DNA from: Haloplasma contractile
GTDB taxonomy: Bacteria; Bacillota_I; Bacilli_A; Haloplasmatales; Haloplasmataceae
DNA: 64,000 nucleotides
Direction: 5' to 3'
NCBI GenBank assembly: GCA_016841945.1
Contig: JAENYC010000001.1
Span: 62,001-126,000, forward strand
A program made the position numbers and the translations under genes. This document shows, in pieces, positions 28,239 through 37,183 of this stretch; within the stretch, counting starts at the first letter, position 1, and each line of letters starts with the position of its first letter. Under the pieces are notes generated by a model. It worked only from the letters and a program-made list of their open reading frames with translations, had not been told where the DNA came from and did no database searches.

Positions 28239-28769
28239 CTAAAATATTTTTTCTCTCAAAAACTGCTGATTAATTTGACCATCGATTTCATTCATGTCGT
28301 CATCATCATCATCATAATTAGGGATTTGATCTAATACTGAAACTCTAATTTTAGTTTCACCAATGACCTCAGCAGAAACTTCTAATAATACCTCTATTTC
28401 AACTACATTATCCACAATTTTCACATCAGAACAAACAGGCGGTTGAATCATTCTGACAATTACATCTATATTTTGCTCATTATAGTTTTTTACTTTTTGT
28501 TTTGTTTTCACTTCTTGCTGATAGTTAATCATTTCTTTGGCAATTTCAGTTTGGGAATTTTGGTTAAATGAATACCAAATATTTGTCTCAAAGATACCTT
28601 GAACTAATACTCCATCCCTTGTTTTTTCAGCTTGAAAACTATGATTTAAAACCCAACAACCCAAAACACTTTCAACAGGATTGGCAGTCTGTACTTTTTC
28701 TACAAATCGAATTGCCTTTTTACCCTTTTCAACAATTGCTTTTGTCATGATTTCTCTAATCTCGTTCAT
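28239..28769 (-). CDS. cotE: Outer spore coat morphogenetic protein CotE
   Basis: A 176-aa homologue of CotE, which assembles around the forespore and recruits outer coat proteins. Recognised from REIMTKAIVEKGKKAI at the N-terminus, VLGCWVLNHSF, and the position between ricA/miaB and mutS exactly as in Bacillus. The C-terminus is strongly acidic (YDDDDDDMNE), as in Bacillus CotE, where the tail binds coat partners. RBS AGGGG lies upstream. It is flanked by terminators on both sides, so it is its own unit, likely read from mother-cell sigma factors. Confidence 0.93.
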   Translation of the reverse strand: MNEIREIMTKAIVEKGKKAIRFVEKVQTANPVESVLGCWVLNHSFQAEKTRDGVLVQGIFETNIWYSFNQNSQTEIAKEMINYQQEVKTKQKVKNYNEQNIDVIVRMIQPPVCSDVKIVDNVVEIEVLLEVSAEVIGETKIRVSVLDQIPNYDDDDDDMNEIDGQINQQFLREKIF

Positions 28770-28831
28770 ATTTCCCCTCCTCTATAGTTAATTTATTCAA
28801 TTAAATATGACTTGTTACTAATATATTATAA

Positions 28832-28871
28832 AAGAAATAGATGCATAATATGACATATACATCTATTTCTT
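28832..28871 (-). terminator. Terminator-like hairpin after ricA
   Basis: AAGAAATAGATG and CATCTATTTCTT (28832-28843, 28860-28871) form a 12-bp stem; the ricA stop codon lies in it. The T-tract is short (TTTTATAAT). Confidence 0.7.
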
Positions 28872-29195
28872 ATTTAACTCTTCTTCAATAATTGATGTGA
28901 TGAGTTGTAACAATTCATTTATTTCTGACTGCAAATGAATATATTCATTATATATTGGAATATCTAATAATTCATAATAAGCCTCATTGTATCTTTCATT
29001 TACTTCATCAGGAACGTGATTGTTGTGATGTTCATAGATGACCATTTTCTTTTGTAGCTTTTTAAATGCATCAATTTTATTTTTTATAAGTTCATTTTGA
29101 TGTAATTCTTTTTCTATTTCATTGTATCGTAGAACCTCTTCTTGATTTGAAATTAAAGAAATCAGTTCATTTATCTTTTGATCAATTTTATTCAT
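28863..29195 (-). CDS. ricA: RicA (YmcA), YlbF-family Y-complex subunit
   Basis: A 110-aa helical protein of the YlbF/YmcA family. In Bacillus RicA joins RicF and RicT in a complex that binds Fe-S clusters and supports RNase Y mRNA maturation, sporulation and biofilm formation. Recognised by the helical pattern, its size and its place directly after miaB. I use ATG 29195 (AGGTGA eight bases upstream), overlapping the miaB stop by 8 nt; the GTG at 29207 is less likely. Confidence 0.88.
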   Translation of the reverse strand: MNKIDQKINELISLISNQEEVLRYNEIEKELHQNELIKNKIDAFKKLQKKMVIYEHHNNHVPDEVNERYNEAYYELLDIPIYNEYIHLQSEINELLQLITSIIEEELNKK

Positions 29196-30636
29196 CAACT
29201 TGTTCACCTAATAAATGCCAAGTTTTACCTTCTGTTATTTTAACTTGCACTAATTTCCCAATTGATTCCTTATTTCCTTTGAAATTGACTAATTTATTCG
29301 TTCTTGTGTATCCTGCTAGTATTTTATCATCATTCTTACTCGTTCCTTCGCATAATACTTCAACAATCTTTCCTTCATATTTCTTATGTGCATTTAAAAA
29401 TTGACGATTAATTAAATCATTTAATCGATGTAAACGTTTCTTCTTTTCATCATATGGCGTATCATCTTTCATCTTTGAAGCTGGTGTTCCTTCTCTAGGT
29501 GAAAAGATGAAAGTATAAGCCCCTTCAAAATTCGCTTCTTCTACTAAATGCAACGTATCTTCAAATTGAGCATCTGTTTCATTTGGAAAACCAACGATAA
29601 TATCTGTCGTAAGTGCTACATCAGGTATTTCTTTTCTCAATTGATTAACAAGTGATAGATAATGTTCACGTGTGTATTTTCTATTCATTCGTTTTAGAAC
29701 TTCATTATTACCCGACTGAACGGGTAAGTGAACATGTTCACATAAATTACCACGTTTTCCCAACGCTCTTATTGTTTTAACATCAAAATCCTTTGGATGA
29801 CTCGTTGTGAAGCGAACCCTTGGTATATCAATTTTTTGAATAACAGAAAGTAAATCACCGAATCCATAATTTCGGTCTTCTAAGTCTTTTCCATAGGCAT
29901 TGACATTTTGTCCTAGTAAAGTGACTTCTTTAAATCCTTTAGATGAAAGAACTTTTATTTCTTCTAATATATCTTCTGGTTTTCTAGAACGTTCTTTTCC
30001 CCTAGTATAGGGAACAATACAGTAGGTACAAAATTCATCACAACCATATGTGATATTTACCCATGCTTTAACATTTCCTTCACGTAATACTGGCATACGC
30101 TCAACGATATCTCCTTCTTGACTCCATACCTCAATCACGCGTTCCTTATTCATATAAGCATCATGTAGATATTCTGGTAACCGATGAATATTATGGGTAC
30201 CAAATATTAAATCAACATGTTGGAATTTCTTTAATATCCTATTTACAACTTTTTCTTCTTGAGACATACATCCGCAAACCCCAATGATTAAATCAGGATT
30301 TTTTTGTTTATATGATTTTAATCGTCCTACCTCACCAAACACCTTGTTTTCAGCATTTTCTCGTATCGCACAAGTATTTAAAATAATGATATCAGCATCA
30401 TCTTCTGTTTCAGTAGGTTTAAAGCCAAGATGTGTTAAAATACCTGATATCACTTCAGAATCATGTACATTCATTTGACAACCATATGTATCAATTAAAT
30501 ATTTCTTATTCTTTCCTACATTTTCCATCTTATCAGGCATTTCAAAATCGATCACTTTAACTTTTTCTTTCCCTCTTTTTGCAGCCTGTTTTAAATTGGG
30601 TCTTCTAAAATATTTAGAATAATCTTTTTCTGCCAT
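29188..30636 (-). CDS. miaB: tRNA-2-methylthio-N6-dimethylallyladenosine synthase
   Basis: A 482-aa radical SAM methylthiotransferase. The N-terminal UPF0004 domain supplies three cysteines for the second cluster (TYGCQMN, NTCAIRE, VCGCMSQ). The radical SAM core has [17 protein letters not shown] with C-x3-C-x2-C. The TRAM domain lies at the C-terminus. It methylthiolates i6A37 made by MiaA. Length is slightly long because of an ~40-residue basic N-terminal extension, as in Bacillus. First gene of the block. Confidence 0.97.
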   Translation of the reverse strand: MAEKDYSKYFRRPNLKQAAKRGKEKVKVIDFEMPDKMENVGKNKKYLIDTYGCQMNVHDSEVISGILTHLGFKPTETEDDADIIILNTCAIRENAENKVFGEVGRLKSYKQKNPDLIIGVCGCMSQEEKVVNRILKKFQHVDLIFGTHNIHRLPEYLHDAYMNKERVIEVWSQEGDIVERMPVLREGNVKAWVNITYGCDEFCTYCIVPYTRGKERSRKPEDILEEIKVLSSKGFKEVTLLGQNVNAYGKDLEDRNYGFGDLLSVIQKIDIPRVRFTTSHPKDFDVKTIRALGKRGNLCEHVHLPVQSGNNEVLKRMNRKYTREHYLSLVNQLRKEIPDVALTTDIIVGFPNETDAQFEDTLHLVEEANFEGAYTFIFSPREGTPASKMKDDTPYDEKKKRLHRLNDLINRQFLNAHKKYEGKIVEVLCEGTSKNDDKILAGYTRTNKLVNFKGNKESIGKLVQVKITEGKTWHLLGEQVDE

Positions 30637-30776
30637 TTATATCACCTTTTTATTTTAATCAACATATAACATTACTATTATACTGAATAGAAAATCATAA
30701 TGCAAATAAAACAAATCATCTTCTTTTACATTTATAAAAATTAATTGTAAAATAATATTATAGAAAGAGGTGTACT

Positions 30777-31406
30777 ATGATTGAATATAAAAATATCAAC
30801 TTACAAATTAATAATCAAACCATCTTTCATCACTTCAATCTACTAATTAAAGATAATGAAAAAGTTTTAATCAAAGCACCAAGTGGAAGTGGAAAAACAA
30901 CACTTGTTAAATTGCTTCTAGGGATTGTAAAATATGAAGGAGATATATTTTTAAATGATTGCAAACTCTCTCCATCAAGTAAGAACTATTTTAGAAAAAA
31001 CATTTCTTATGTTAGTCAAGATGTCGATTTACAAAACTTAAAAACAATTGATTTAATCAATGAAATACTATCTTATAAAGTGAATAGGCATATCGCTTAT
31101 AATGAAAATAAGATTTTATCTTTATTAAAAAAATTAAGATTAGAAAAAGAACTATTAAACAAGACAATTTATTCTTTATCTGGCGGAGAAAGAGCAAGAA
31201 TAGGACTCCTCATAGCATTATTATTAGAAAGAGAGATTTTAATCTTAGATGAGGTTACATCAGGACTAGATGATAGAATTAAACGTGATATCATAAAAGT
31301 TATCACAAAATTAAGTAAAACTGTCATCATCATCTCTCATGATGCATTATGGGAAGAATACAATAATATAAGAACTGTGAGTTGGTCTAATGAATCAATA
31401 TCTTGA
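30777..31406 (+). CDS. FetA-like ABC ATPase (iron/metal exporter)
   Basis: A 209-aa ATPase with Walker A APSGSGKTTLVK, signature YSLSGGERARIGL, Walker B ILILDEVTSGLD and H-loop ISHDALW. It overlaps by 17 nt a FetB/YbbM-type membrane gene, so together they form a FetAB-like transporter. In E. coli FetAB exports iron and protects from oxidative stress. RBS GAGGTG ahead of ATG. Starts a short plus-strand operon divergent from miaB. Confidence 0.88.
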   Translation: MIEYKNINLQINNQTIFHHFNLLIKDNEKVLIKAPSGSGKTTLVKLLLGIVKYEGDIFLNDCKLSPSSKNYFRKNISYVSQDVDLQNLKTIDLINEILSYKVNRHIAYNENKILSLLKKLRLEKELLNKTIYSLSGGERARIGLLIALLLEREILILDEVTSGLDDRIKRDIIKVITKLSKTVIIISHDALWEEYNNIRTVSWSNESIS

Positions 31407-32169
31407 AAATATCACATATATAAGTATCTGCACATTATTTATTTTCTTCATTTTTATTATAATCATGAATTATAAATTAAAACTTTATATCTCTAACAAA
31501 ATGATTCGGTCAATAATCAGAATGTTTATTCAATTATCCTTAGTTGGTTTATTTTTAGAATATATATTTAAACTAGATAATCCTTATGTTAATATAACCT
31601 ATTTATTACTCATGATGACAGTTGCTAGTATTACAACCATTATTAATACAAAAACAACCTTTAAAAAATTTTTTTTTCCGATTATTGTAAGTCTTATTGT
31701 CATTATATTTCCTCTTCTTCTATTTTTTAATTATTTTGTAGCTAAACTAGATTATTTATTTATATCACAAGTATTTATTCCAATTTCAGGTATGTTATTA
31801 GGTAATGCGATGAATGGTACGATTTTGTCTATAGACACATTCTACCAATCGATAAAAAGTAAAGAAAATGAATATTTTACAACTCTGTCTTATACTGCTA
31901 ATCGATTTGAAGCTATCATGCCTTACTTTAGAAATGCGATAACAACAAGTGTGAAACAAAATATTGCGACAATGGAAACAATAGGAATTGTTGCACTTCC
32001 TGGAATGATGACAGGTCAAATTTTAAGTGGTTCTTCACCTATGACAGCTATTCTTTATCAAATAGGTATTATGCTGGCAATCTTTGTTGCTAGATATTTT
32101 ACCGCTATATTGGTCATATTATTTTCAATGAAAACAGCATTTAATGAGTATGATGTCTTAAATATATAA
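31390..32169 (+). CDS. FetB-like permease (UPF0014/YbbM)
   Basis: A 259-aa membrane protein with about seven helices. The UPF0014 core is recognisable: FIPISGMLLGNAMNG, followed by a cytoplasmic loop, then ATMETIGIVALPGMMTGQILSG, a signature of FetB/YbbM/STAR1-STAR2-type permeases. It pairs with the overlapping FetA-like ATPase. Likely exports iron or another metal, by family analogy only. No terminator is obvious after it. Confidence 0.88.
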   Translation: MNQYLENITYISICTLFIFFIFIIIMNYKLKLYISNKMIRSIIRMFIQLSLVGLFLEYIFKLDNPYVNITYLLLMMTVASITTIINTKTTFKKFFFPIIVSLIVIIFPLLLFFNYFVAKLDYLFISQVFIPISGMLLGNAMNGTILSIDTFYQSIKSKENEYFTTLSYTANRFEAIMPYFRNAITTSVKQNIATMETIGIVALPGMMTGQILSGSSPMTAILYQIGIMLAIFVARYFTAILVILFSMKTAFNEYDVLNI

Positions 32170-32232
32170 CAAAGGTGATATTTAGCAAATTGAATTAGAC
32201 AAAAATAAATATTCATTTTTTTTAAATTTATA

Positions 32233-32263
32233 TTGACATTCACGTAACGTTAAGGTTTAGCAT
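32233..32263 (+). promoter_or_regulatory. MerR-type promoter with 19-bp spacer
   Basis: TTGACA at 32233-32238, a 19-nt spacer, and TAGCAT at 32258-32263. The spacer holds a dyad around AACGTT (CACGTAACGTTAAGG). An over-long spacer with a central dyad is typical of promoters activated by MerR proteins through DNA untwisting. It lies 20 nt upstream of the merR-type gene and suggests autoactivation. Confidence 0.72.
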
Positions 32264-32283
32264 ATAAGTAGAGGAGTTGATTT

Positions 32284-33048
32284 ATGATGGAATATACGAT
32301 AAAAAAGCTAGCACAGTTAGCAGGTATAAGTACTAGAACTCTACGATATTATGATGAAATTGACCTTCTTAAGCCGGCAAGAATCAATTCATCTAAATAT
32401 AGGATATATGGAAAAGAAGAAATAGATTGTCTTCAACAGATTCTTTTTTATAAAGCATTGGGTTTAGAGTTAGAAACAATTAAATCTATTATTACCTCTC
32501 CAACTTTTGATAAGGTTCAAGCGCTAAAAAGTCATCGTGAAAAACTCCTAAAAAAAAGAGAACAAATTAATTTATTAATTGAAAATGTTGATAAAACATT
32601 AGCAAATCATGAAGGGAGAATTAAAATGACCGATAGAGAAAAATTTACTGGTTTTAAGGAAAAATTAATTGATGATAATGAAAAAAAATATGGAAAAGAA
32701 ATCCGTCAACAATATGGAGATACACAAGTTGAACAATCTAATAAAAAGATTCGAAATATGACTAAAGCTCAGTATCAAGAAGTGCAACAATTAGCTAAAA
32801 ATATTATAAAAACACTTAAAAAAGCTGTTTTAACTGGTAATCCAGAAAGTGATTTAGCGCAAAAATGTGCTGATTTACATCGTCAATGGCTATGTTATTA
32901 TTGGGATGAATATTCTAAAGAAGCACATGCCAATCTTGCACAAATGTATGTAGAAGATGAACGCTTTAAAGCTTATTACGATAAAGAACAACCAGGTTTA
33001 GCTGAATTTCTAAGAGATGCTATTATCATATACACCAAACAAAATTAA
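32284..33048 (+). CDS. TipAL-like MerR regulator with TipAS domain
   Basis: A 254-aa regulator. The N-terminal MerR domain shows IKKLAQLAGISTRTLRYYDEIDLLKP, then a long dimerisation helix (~80-110). The C-terminal ~140 residues match TipAS/Mta drug-binding domains (DDNEKKYGKEIRQQYGD, then HRQWLCYYWDEYSKEAHANL). Proteins like TipAL and Mta bind thiopeptides or multidrug ligands and activate resistance genes. RBS GGAG before the ATG. Its own promoter is MerR-like. The immediately upstream genes are the FetAB-like pair, not a clear drug pump. Confidence 0.92.
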   Translation: MMEYTIKKLAQLAGISTRTLRYYDEIDLLKPARINSSKYRIYGKEEIDCLQQILFYKALGLELETIKSIITSPTFDKVQALKSHREKLLKKREQINLLIENVDKTLANHEGRIKMTDREKFTGFKEKLIDDNEKKYGKEIRQQYGDTQVEQSNKKIRNMTKAQYQEVQQLAKNIIKTLKKAVLTGNPESDLAQKCADLHRQWLCYYWDEYSKEAHANLAQMYVEDERFKAYYDKEQPGLAEFLRDAIIIYTKQN

Positions 33049-33055
33049 TAATCAT

Positions 33056-33093
33056 AAAAGAGACTTAATCATACAAAATGATAAAGTCTCTTT
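33056..33093. terminator. Bidirectional terminator between merR and SASP genes
   Basis: AAAGAGACTT-A-ATCAT-ACAAA-ATGAT-A-AAGTCTCTTT: a two-segment stem with A and T runs outside. It serves both the plus-strand regulator and the minus-strand spore protein gene. Confidence 0.82.
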
Positions 33094-33111
33094 GTCTTCT
33101 AGAAGGTGTTA

Positions 33112-33324
33112 TTATCTTTGGTTATTTGAATCCCTTTGTTTTGATAATTCATCTTGAGCCATGGCAACTAAACGCCTTACCATTTCTCCACCTACAGTTC
33201 CGTTTAATCGTGATGAAGTATCGGCTCCCAAAGTAATACCCAATTCTTGAGCTATCTCAGTTTTCATTTGGTCTAATGCTTGTTGTGCACCTGGCACAAG
33301 TAATTTATTAGAATTACGACCCAC
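33112..33324 (-). CDS. Alpha/beta-type small acid-soluble spore protein
   Basis: A 70-aa SASP of the alpha/beta class. Such proteins coat forespore DNA, push it toward A form and protect it from UV. Conserved blocks: [16 protein letters not shown], the GPR protease site TEIAQELGI, and [15 protein letters not shown]. The start is GTG at 33324 (AGGAGG upstream). It is the most divergent of the five copies; only this one has Thr in the classic TE(I/F)A GPR site. Confidence 0.93.
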   Translation of the reverse strand: MGRNSNKLLVPGAQQALDQMKTEIAQELGITLGADTSSRLNGTVGGEMVRRLVAMAQDELSKQRDSNNQR

Positions 33325-33374
33325 TATCTCCACCTCCTATCATTAATAGGTTGTGAAGATAATAAAACTTCATA

Positions 33375-33590
33375 CTAGCGATTATTTGGATTATTATTGA
33401 CTCTATTTGCCTGTGCTTCTGCAATTAATCGCTTTGTCATTTCACCACCGACAGAACCATTTAGTCGTGCAGAGGTTTGTGACCCTAAAGTCACACCAAA
33501 TTCACTAGCAATCTCATATTTAAATTGATTTAAAATATCTTGTGAACCAGGAACCAATAATTTATTACTTCTATTTCTTCGTGCCATCAT
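33375..33590 (-). CDS. Alpha/beta-type small acid-soluble spore protein
   Basis: A 70-71-aa SASP with [19 protein letters not shown] site YEIASEFGV and [14 protein letters not shown]. The first of two tandem ATGs (33590, 33587) lies four bases from AGGAGG, the second seven; either may be used. Basic N-terminus (MARRNRS). Confidence 0.92.
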   Translation of the reverse strand: MMARRNRSNKLLVPGSQDILNQFKYEIASEFGVTLGSQTSARLNGSVGGEMTKRLIAEAQANRVNNNPNNR

Positions 33591-33663
33591 ATCACCTCCT
33601 GTTTTTTATATATTGTGTATATTCACCTAAAAAAATACAATAATAACAATAGAAAATAATAGA

Positions 33664-33697
33664 AAGAGTTATAGTATCACATTGATACTATAACTCT
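33664..33697 (-). terminator. Hairpin after the third SASP gene
   Basis: AGAGTTATAGTATCA and its reverse complement form a ~15-bp perfect stem with a 3-nt loop. It lies ~30 nt beyond the stop of the SASP gene at 33726. The minus-strand tail is TTTCTATT. Confidence 0.7.
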
Positions 33698-33725
33698 AAA
33701 TTGCCTAACAATAGATAAACTAAAC

Positions 33726-33944
33726 TTATCTAGATTGTTGTTGTTGTTGAGGTTGAGCTTGGCTCATTTGTTGTTGAGCTTGAGCAACTAAACGTTTTGT
33801 AATTTCACCACCAACAGATCCATTTAAACGTGAAGCTGTATCAGGACCAAGATTAACACCAAACTCATTAGCAATTTCATACTTCATTTGGTCTAATGCT
33901 TGTTGAGCACCAGGTACTAGTAATCTATTTGTATTTCTTGGCAT
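33726..33944 (-). CDS. Alpha/beta-type small acid-soluble spore protein
   Basis: A 72-aa SASP with [19 protein letters not shown] site YEIANEFGV and [15 protein letters not shown], and a Gln-rich C-terminal tail. ATG at 33944 is preceded by AGGAGG; the upstream in-frame GTG lies inside the RBS. Confidence 0.92.
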   Translation of the reverse strand: MPRNTNRLLVPGAQQALDQMKYEIANEFGVNLGPDTASRLNGSVGGEITKRLVAQAQQQMSQAQPQQQQQSR

Positions 33945-34083
33945 TTCATTCACCTCCTATTCACAATTAGGTTGTGATAATCTTTTTAATTAATACGATA
34001 TTCAATATGACAAATTCTAGTATCGTAAATTTCTTAATTATCATTTTAAAAATGATAATTAACACTTATTGTCTATATAGGTT

Positions 34084-34299
34084 TTAGTAGTTTTGTTGTT
34101 GTTGAGGTTGACTTTGACTCATTTGTTGTTGAGCTTGAGCAACTAAACGTTTTGTAATTTCTCCTCCTACAGAACCATTTAAACGAGATGCTGTATCAGG
34201 ACCAAGGTTAACACCAAATTGATTAGCAATCTCATACTTCATTTGATCAAGTGCTTGTCTACAACCTGGCACTAACAATCTATTTGTATTTCTTGGCAT
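34084..34299 (-). CDS. Alpha/beta-type SASP with Cys and altered GPR site
   Basis: A 71-aa SASP nearly identical to its neighbour at 33726. It differs in [12 protein letters not shown], with Cys-Arg where the others have Ala-Gln (or Ala-Lys, Ser-Gln), and in YEIANQFGV, where the second Glu of the GPR protease site is Gln. Gln-rich tail. ATG at 34299 after AGGAGG. Confidence 0.9.
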   Translation of the reverse strand: MPRNTNRLLVPGCRQALDQMKYEIANQFGVNLGPDTASRLNGSVGGEITKRLVAQAQQQMSQSQPQQQQNY

Positions 34300-34378
34300 A
34301 TCATTCACCTCCTCTAGTATTATTTTTTGAAATTAAACCTAATTCATACTTAAAAGGTAATTACAATAATTAGAAGTA

Positions 34379-34413
34379 AAAAAAGGTTATAGGAAAACCT
34401 ATAACCCTTTTTA
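34379..34413 (-). terminator. Intrinsic terminator of the fifth SASP gene
   Basis: GGTTATAGG-TTTT-CCTATAACC (minus strand) with A run before and T7 after. The hairpin also carries a T run on the plus side. Confidence 0.82.
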
Positions 34414-34431
34414 TATTTTGATAATTTAAAA

Positions 34432-34653
34432 TTATCGATTGTTGTTTTGATTGGTATTTGTGTAACTAGAAGACAATTGTTGTTGAGCCATCGCAACAAA
34501 CCGTTTAACCATTTCCCCACCAACTGAACCATTTAACCGAGATGCTGTATCAGGACCAAGGTTTATTCCAAATTCATTGGCAATTTCATACTTCATTTGA
34601 TCAATGGCTTGTTTTGCGCCTGGTACTAATAACTTATTTGTATTTCTTGGCAT
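34432..34653 (-). CDS. Alpha/beta-type small acid-soluble spore protein
   Basis: A 73-aa SASP with [19 protein letters not shown] site YEIANEFGI and [15 protein letters not shown]. Tail rich in Asn, Gln, Ser. ATG at 34653 after AGGAGG. It is the first gene of the array on this strand, next to thiI, as sspA is in Bacillus. Confidence 0.92.
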   Translation of the reverse strand: MPRNTNKLLVPGAKQAIDQMKYEIANEFGINLGPDTASRLNGSVGGEMVKRFVAMAQQQLSSSYTNTNQNNNR

Positions 34654-34735
34654 ATCATCCACCTCCTCATTTATAGGATGTGTTTGAATATGACTTATAA
34701 TACCTGGTAATAAATAATGATATTCCTATTTATAG

Positions 34736-35959
34736 TTAAAATAAATGATTAATTTCATCATCAGTTACAAGCTGTAAAGGACTTCCTGCTTCTACAGAAA
34801 TTACATCAATAGACTGAATACATTCATCAATTAACTGTTGATATGAAAATTTATTTTCATACTCAATACATTTTTCTAATTCTGGTCTTGTGACAGGATT
34901 TTCAGGAATAAATACTGTACAACAATCTTCATATGGTCTAATGGATATATCATATGTACCGATTTTTCTAGCAAGTTTGATTATCTCTAATTTATCCATC
35001 GTTGCAACTGGTCTAATAATAGGCATTGTTGTGACCGCATTAATCGCATACATACTATGTAAAGTTTGTGAGGCAACTTGTCCTACATTTTCTCCATTTG
35101 CAAGGATTAAATTACCATTTTTCAAAGCGACACTCTGAGCAATGCGATACATCATTCTTCTCATGATTGTAATTGCATAACTTTTAGGACAATTCTCATA
35201 GATTGCTTTTTGTAATTTTGTAAAAGGAACATCATATACTTTAATTTTATCATGATGTTGATAATAAGCTAATTTCTCTGCTAAATCAATAACTTTTTGT
35301 TTAGAACTAATTGATGTGTATGGTGGTGATGAAAAATGGATGACATCAAGCGCTACACCACGCTTCTGCATTAAAAAACCAGCAACCGGACTGTCTATTC
35401 CACCTGATAACATAAGTAGTCCATTTCCATCAATTCCAACTGGAAGTCCACCTAATCCTTTTATTTCCTTGGTGCTAATATAAGTTCCTTCATTTCTTAT
35501 TTCCACTTGTAAGGTAACTTGTGGATTTTTGACATCAACAATTAAATGTTCTGTATTCCTTAATACATGAGCAGCAACATTTTTAGATACTTCAATAGAT
35601 GTCATTGGAAATCTTTTATCAGCACGTTTTGTTTCCACTTTAAATGTTGTTTTTTCTTTAATTTCTTCTTTTACAATTTTTAGTGCCAATTCTTTTATTT
35701 TTTCTAAGTCTGTTTTACATTTTGCTGATAAACTATACGAATGTAGTCCAAATACATGATTTAAAGCATGAATCACTTTATCATGTGGTTCTCCATTTAA
35801 CATAATATAAAACCGTTCATAATGACTAATAAATTCTAATTTTGGAAATTTTTTACATTTTTCTTTAATAGTTTTAATTGTGTGTTTAATAAAAGTATAC
35901 TTATTCTTGCCTTTAACCGTTAATTCGCCATACTTAACTAAAATTCTATCATAAAGCAT
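34736..35959 (-). CDS. thiI: tRNA 4-thiouridine synthase ThiI
   Basis: A 407-aa tRNA sulfurtransferase that makes s4U8, and may feed thiazole synthesis. N-terminal ferredoxin-like and THUMP domains (~1-165) are followed by a PP-loop domain with LMLSGGIDSPVAGFL. It lacks the C-terminal rhodanese domain, as in Bacillus, so sulfur should come directly from the adjacent cysteine desulfurase. It starts 12 nt after iscS ends. Confidence 0.96.
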   Translation of the reverse strand: MLYDRILVKYGELTVKGKNKYTFIKHTIKTIKEKCKKFPKLEFISHYERFYIMLNGEPHDKVIHALNHVFGLHSYSLSAKCKTDLEKIKELALKIVKEEIKEKTTFKVETKRADKRFPMTSIEVSKNVAAHVLRNTEHLIVDVKNPQVTLQVEIRNEGTYISTKEIKGLGGLPVGIDGNGLLMLSGGIDSPVAGFLMQKRGVALDVIHFSSPPYTSISSKQKVIDLAEKLAYYQHHDKIKVYDVPFTKLQKAIYENCPKSYAITIMRRMMYRIAQSVALKNGNLILANGENVGQVASQTLHSMYAINAVTTMPIIRPVATMDKLEIIKLARKIGTYDISIRPYEDCCTVFIPENPVTRPELEKCIEYENKFSYQQLIDECIQSIDVISVEAGSPLQLVTDDEINHLF

Positions 35960-35971
35960 ATCTATTCCCCT

Positions 35972-37102
35972 TTAGTTTAATTCATTTATCACATCATGAA
36001 GTACTTCTTCAAATGTATCAATTTCTTTATTAGTCGTTAGATGTGATAAACTAAATCTTACTTCATTCATGGCTAAATCATCATCAAGCCCAATTGCTTT
36101 TAAAACCCGACTTGGAGATACAACTTTTGAAGAACAAGCAGACTTGGTTGAAAAGTAAATATCACGTTGTTCAAAAGCACGTACAAATGTCTCACCTTTT
36201 ATTCCCTTTAATGAACAATTGATAATAAAGGGCGAAGAATGTTCTGCATTAGAGTTAATAATGATTTCATCATATTTAGATAAGATATCTCTCATTCTTC
36301 TGTTTAGTTTCATCACATAATGATAATTATCCTCTATATCTTCAAGGGCTAAACGCATTGCTTTAGCAAGGGCCACAGCACTAGGTACATCAACAGTACC
36401 AGCTCGTAAATTAAACTCCTGTGTACCTCCAATTTGTTGTGGGGTAAGTTTAATTCCTTTTCTAAAAAACAACGCACCACTTCCTTTTAAACCGTAAATT
36501 TTGTGCGCAGAAATTGTTGCCAAATCAACATTCATTTCCTTAAGACGCACAGGAATTTTTCCTAGTGCTTGTACCACATCAACATGGAAACAAATCTTAT
36601 GATGATGCTTTAATATCTCTCCCACTTCTTTTATTGGCATAATAGAACCTATTTCATTATTCACATACATCATTGATACTAATATTGTATCTTTTCGAAT
36701 TGTTTTTTTTAATGTTTCAAGGTTAATTCTTCCATCTTTTTCAACGTCTAAAAACGTAACCTCAAAGCCTTCATCTTTTAGCTTTTCAAAGGTATGATAC
36801 ACTGATGGATGCTCTACAACCGTTGTGATAAGATGTTTACCTCGTTTTCTATTTTCATATGCTATTCCCTTAATTGCTAAATTACTTGCCTCTGTTGCAC
36901 TACCAGTAAAAATCACTTCATATTTTTTAGCATCAATTAAATGACGCATCTGGTCTCTAGCCATATTCAATAAATTATCTGATATCACGCCGAACTTATA
37001 AAGTGAGCTAGGATTTCCCCAGAAATTTTTAGTCGTTTCTATAAAGGATTTTAATACTTCATCTCTCACAGGAGTTGTTGATGTATAATCTAAATAAATC
37101 AC
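35972..37102 (-). CDS. Cysteine desulfurase (NifZ-like partner of ThiI)
   Basis: A 376-aa PLP enzyme that removes sulfur from cysteine. YLDYTSTTP at the N-terminus, VVEHPSVYHTFEKL with the PLP-stacking His, SAHKIYGLKG with the PLP Lys at ~200, and TKSACSSK with the catalytic Cys at ~320. The start is GTG at 37102 with GAGGTG upstream. The pair with thiI is the Bacillus NifZ-ThiI arrangement dedicated to s4U in tRNA. Confidence 0.95.
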   Translation of the reverse strand: MIYLDYTSTTPVRDEVLKSFIETTKNFWGNPSSLYKFGVISDNLLNMARDQMRHLIDAKKYEVIFTGSATEASNLAIKGIAYENRKRGKHLITTVVEHPSVYHTFEKLKDEGFEVTFLDVEKDGRINLETLKKTIRKDTILVSMMYVNNEIGSIMPIKEVGEILKHHHKICFHVDVVQALGKIPVRLKEMNVDLATISAHKIYGLKGSGALFFRKGIKLTPQQIGGTQEFNLRAGTVDVPSAVALAKAMRLALEDIEDNYHYVMKLNRRMRDILSKYDEIIINSNAEHSSPFIINCSLKGIKGETFVRAFEQRDIYFSTKSACSSKVVSPSRVLKAIGLDDDLAMNEVRFSLSHLTTNKEIDTFEEVLHDVINELN

Positions 37103-37155
37103 ATTTCCACCTCAATTCTTTATTATTATACGCAGATGTTCATTTTTAAACTAGT

Positions 37156-37181
37156 ATACCCCAAGCATCTGCTAGGGGTAT
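37156..37181 (+). terminator. GC-rich hairpin after ezrA, T-run on plus side
   Basis: ATACCCC-A-AGCA-TC-TGCT-A-GGGGTAT, a long stem with one A-A mismatch, just past the ezrA stop. The T run (TTTTTA) is on the plus side, whereas ezrA and iscS run on the minus strand, where the tail is ACTAGTTTAAAAA. It may end antisense transcription or act weakly on ezrA. Confidence 0.55.
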
Positions 37182-37183
37182 TT

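Noticed and set aside
33112-34653. CRISPR-like or tandem DNA repeats
   Set aside because: The similarity comes from five paralogous SASP coding sequences with RBS and stops, not from short direct repeats with spacers.
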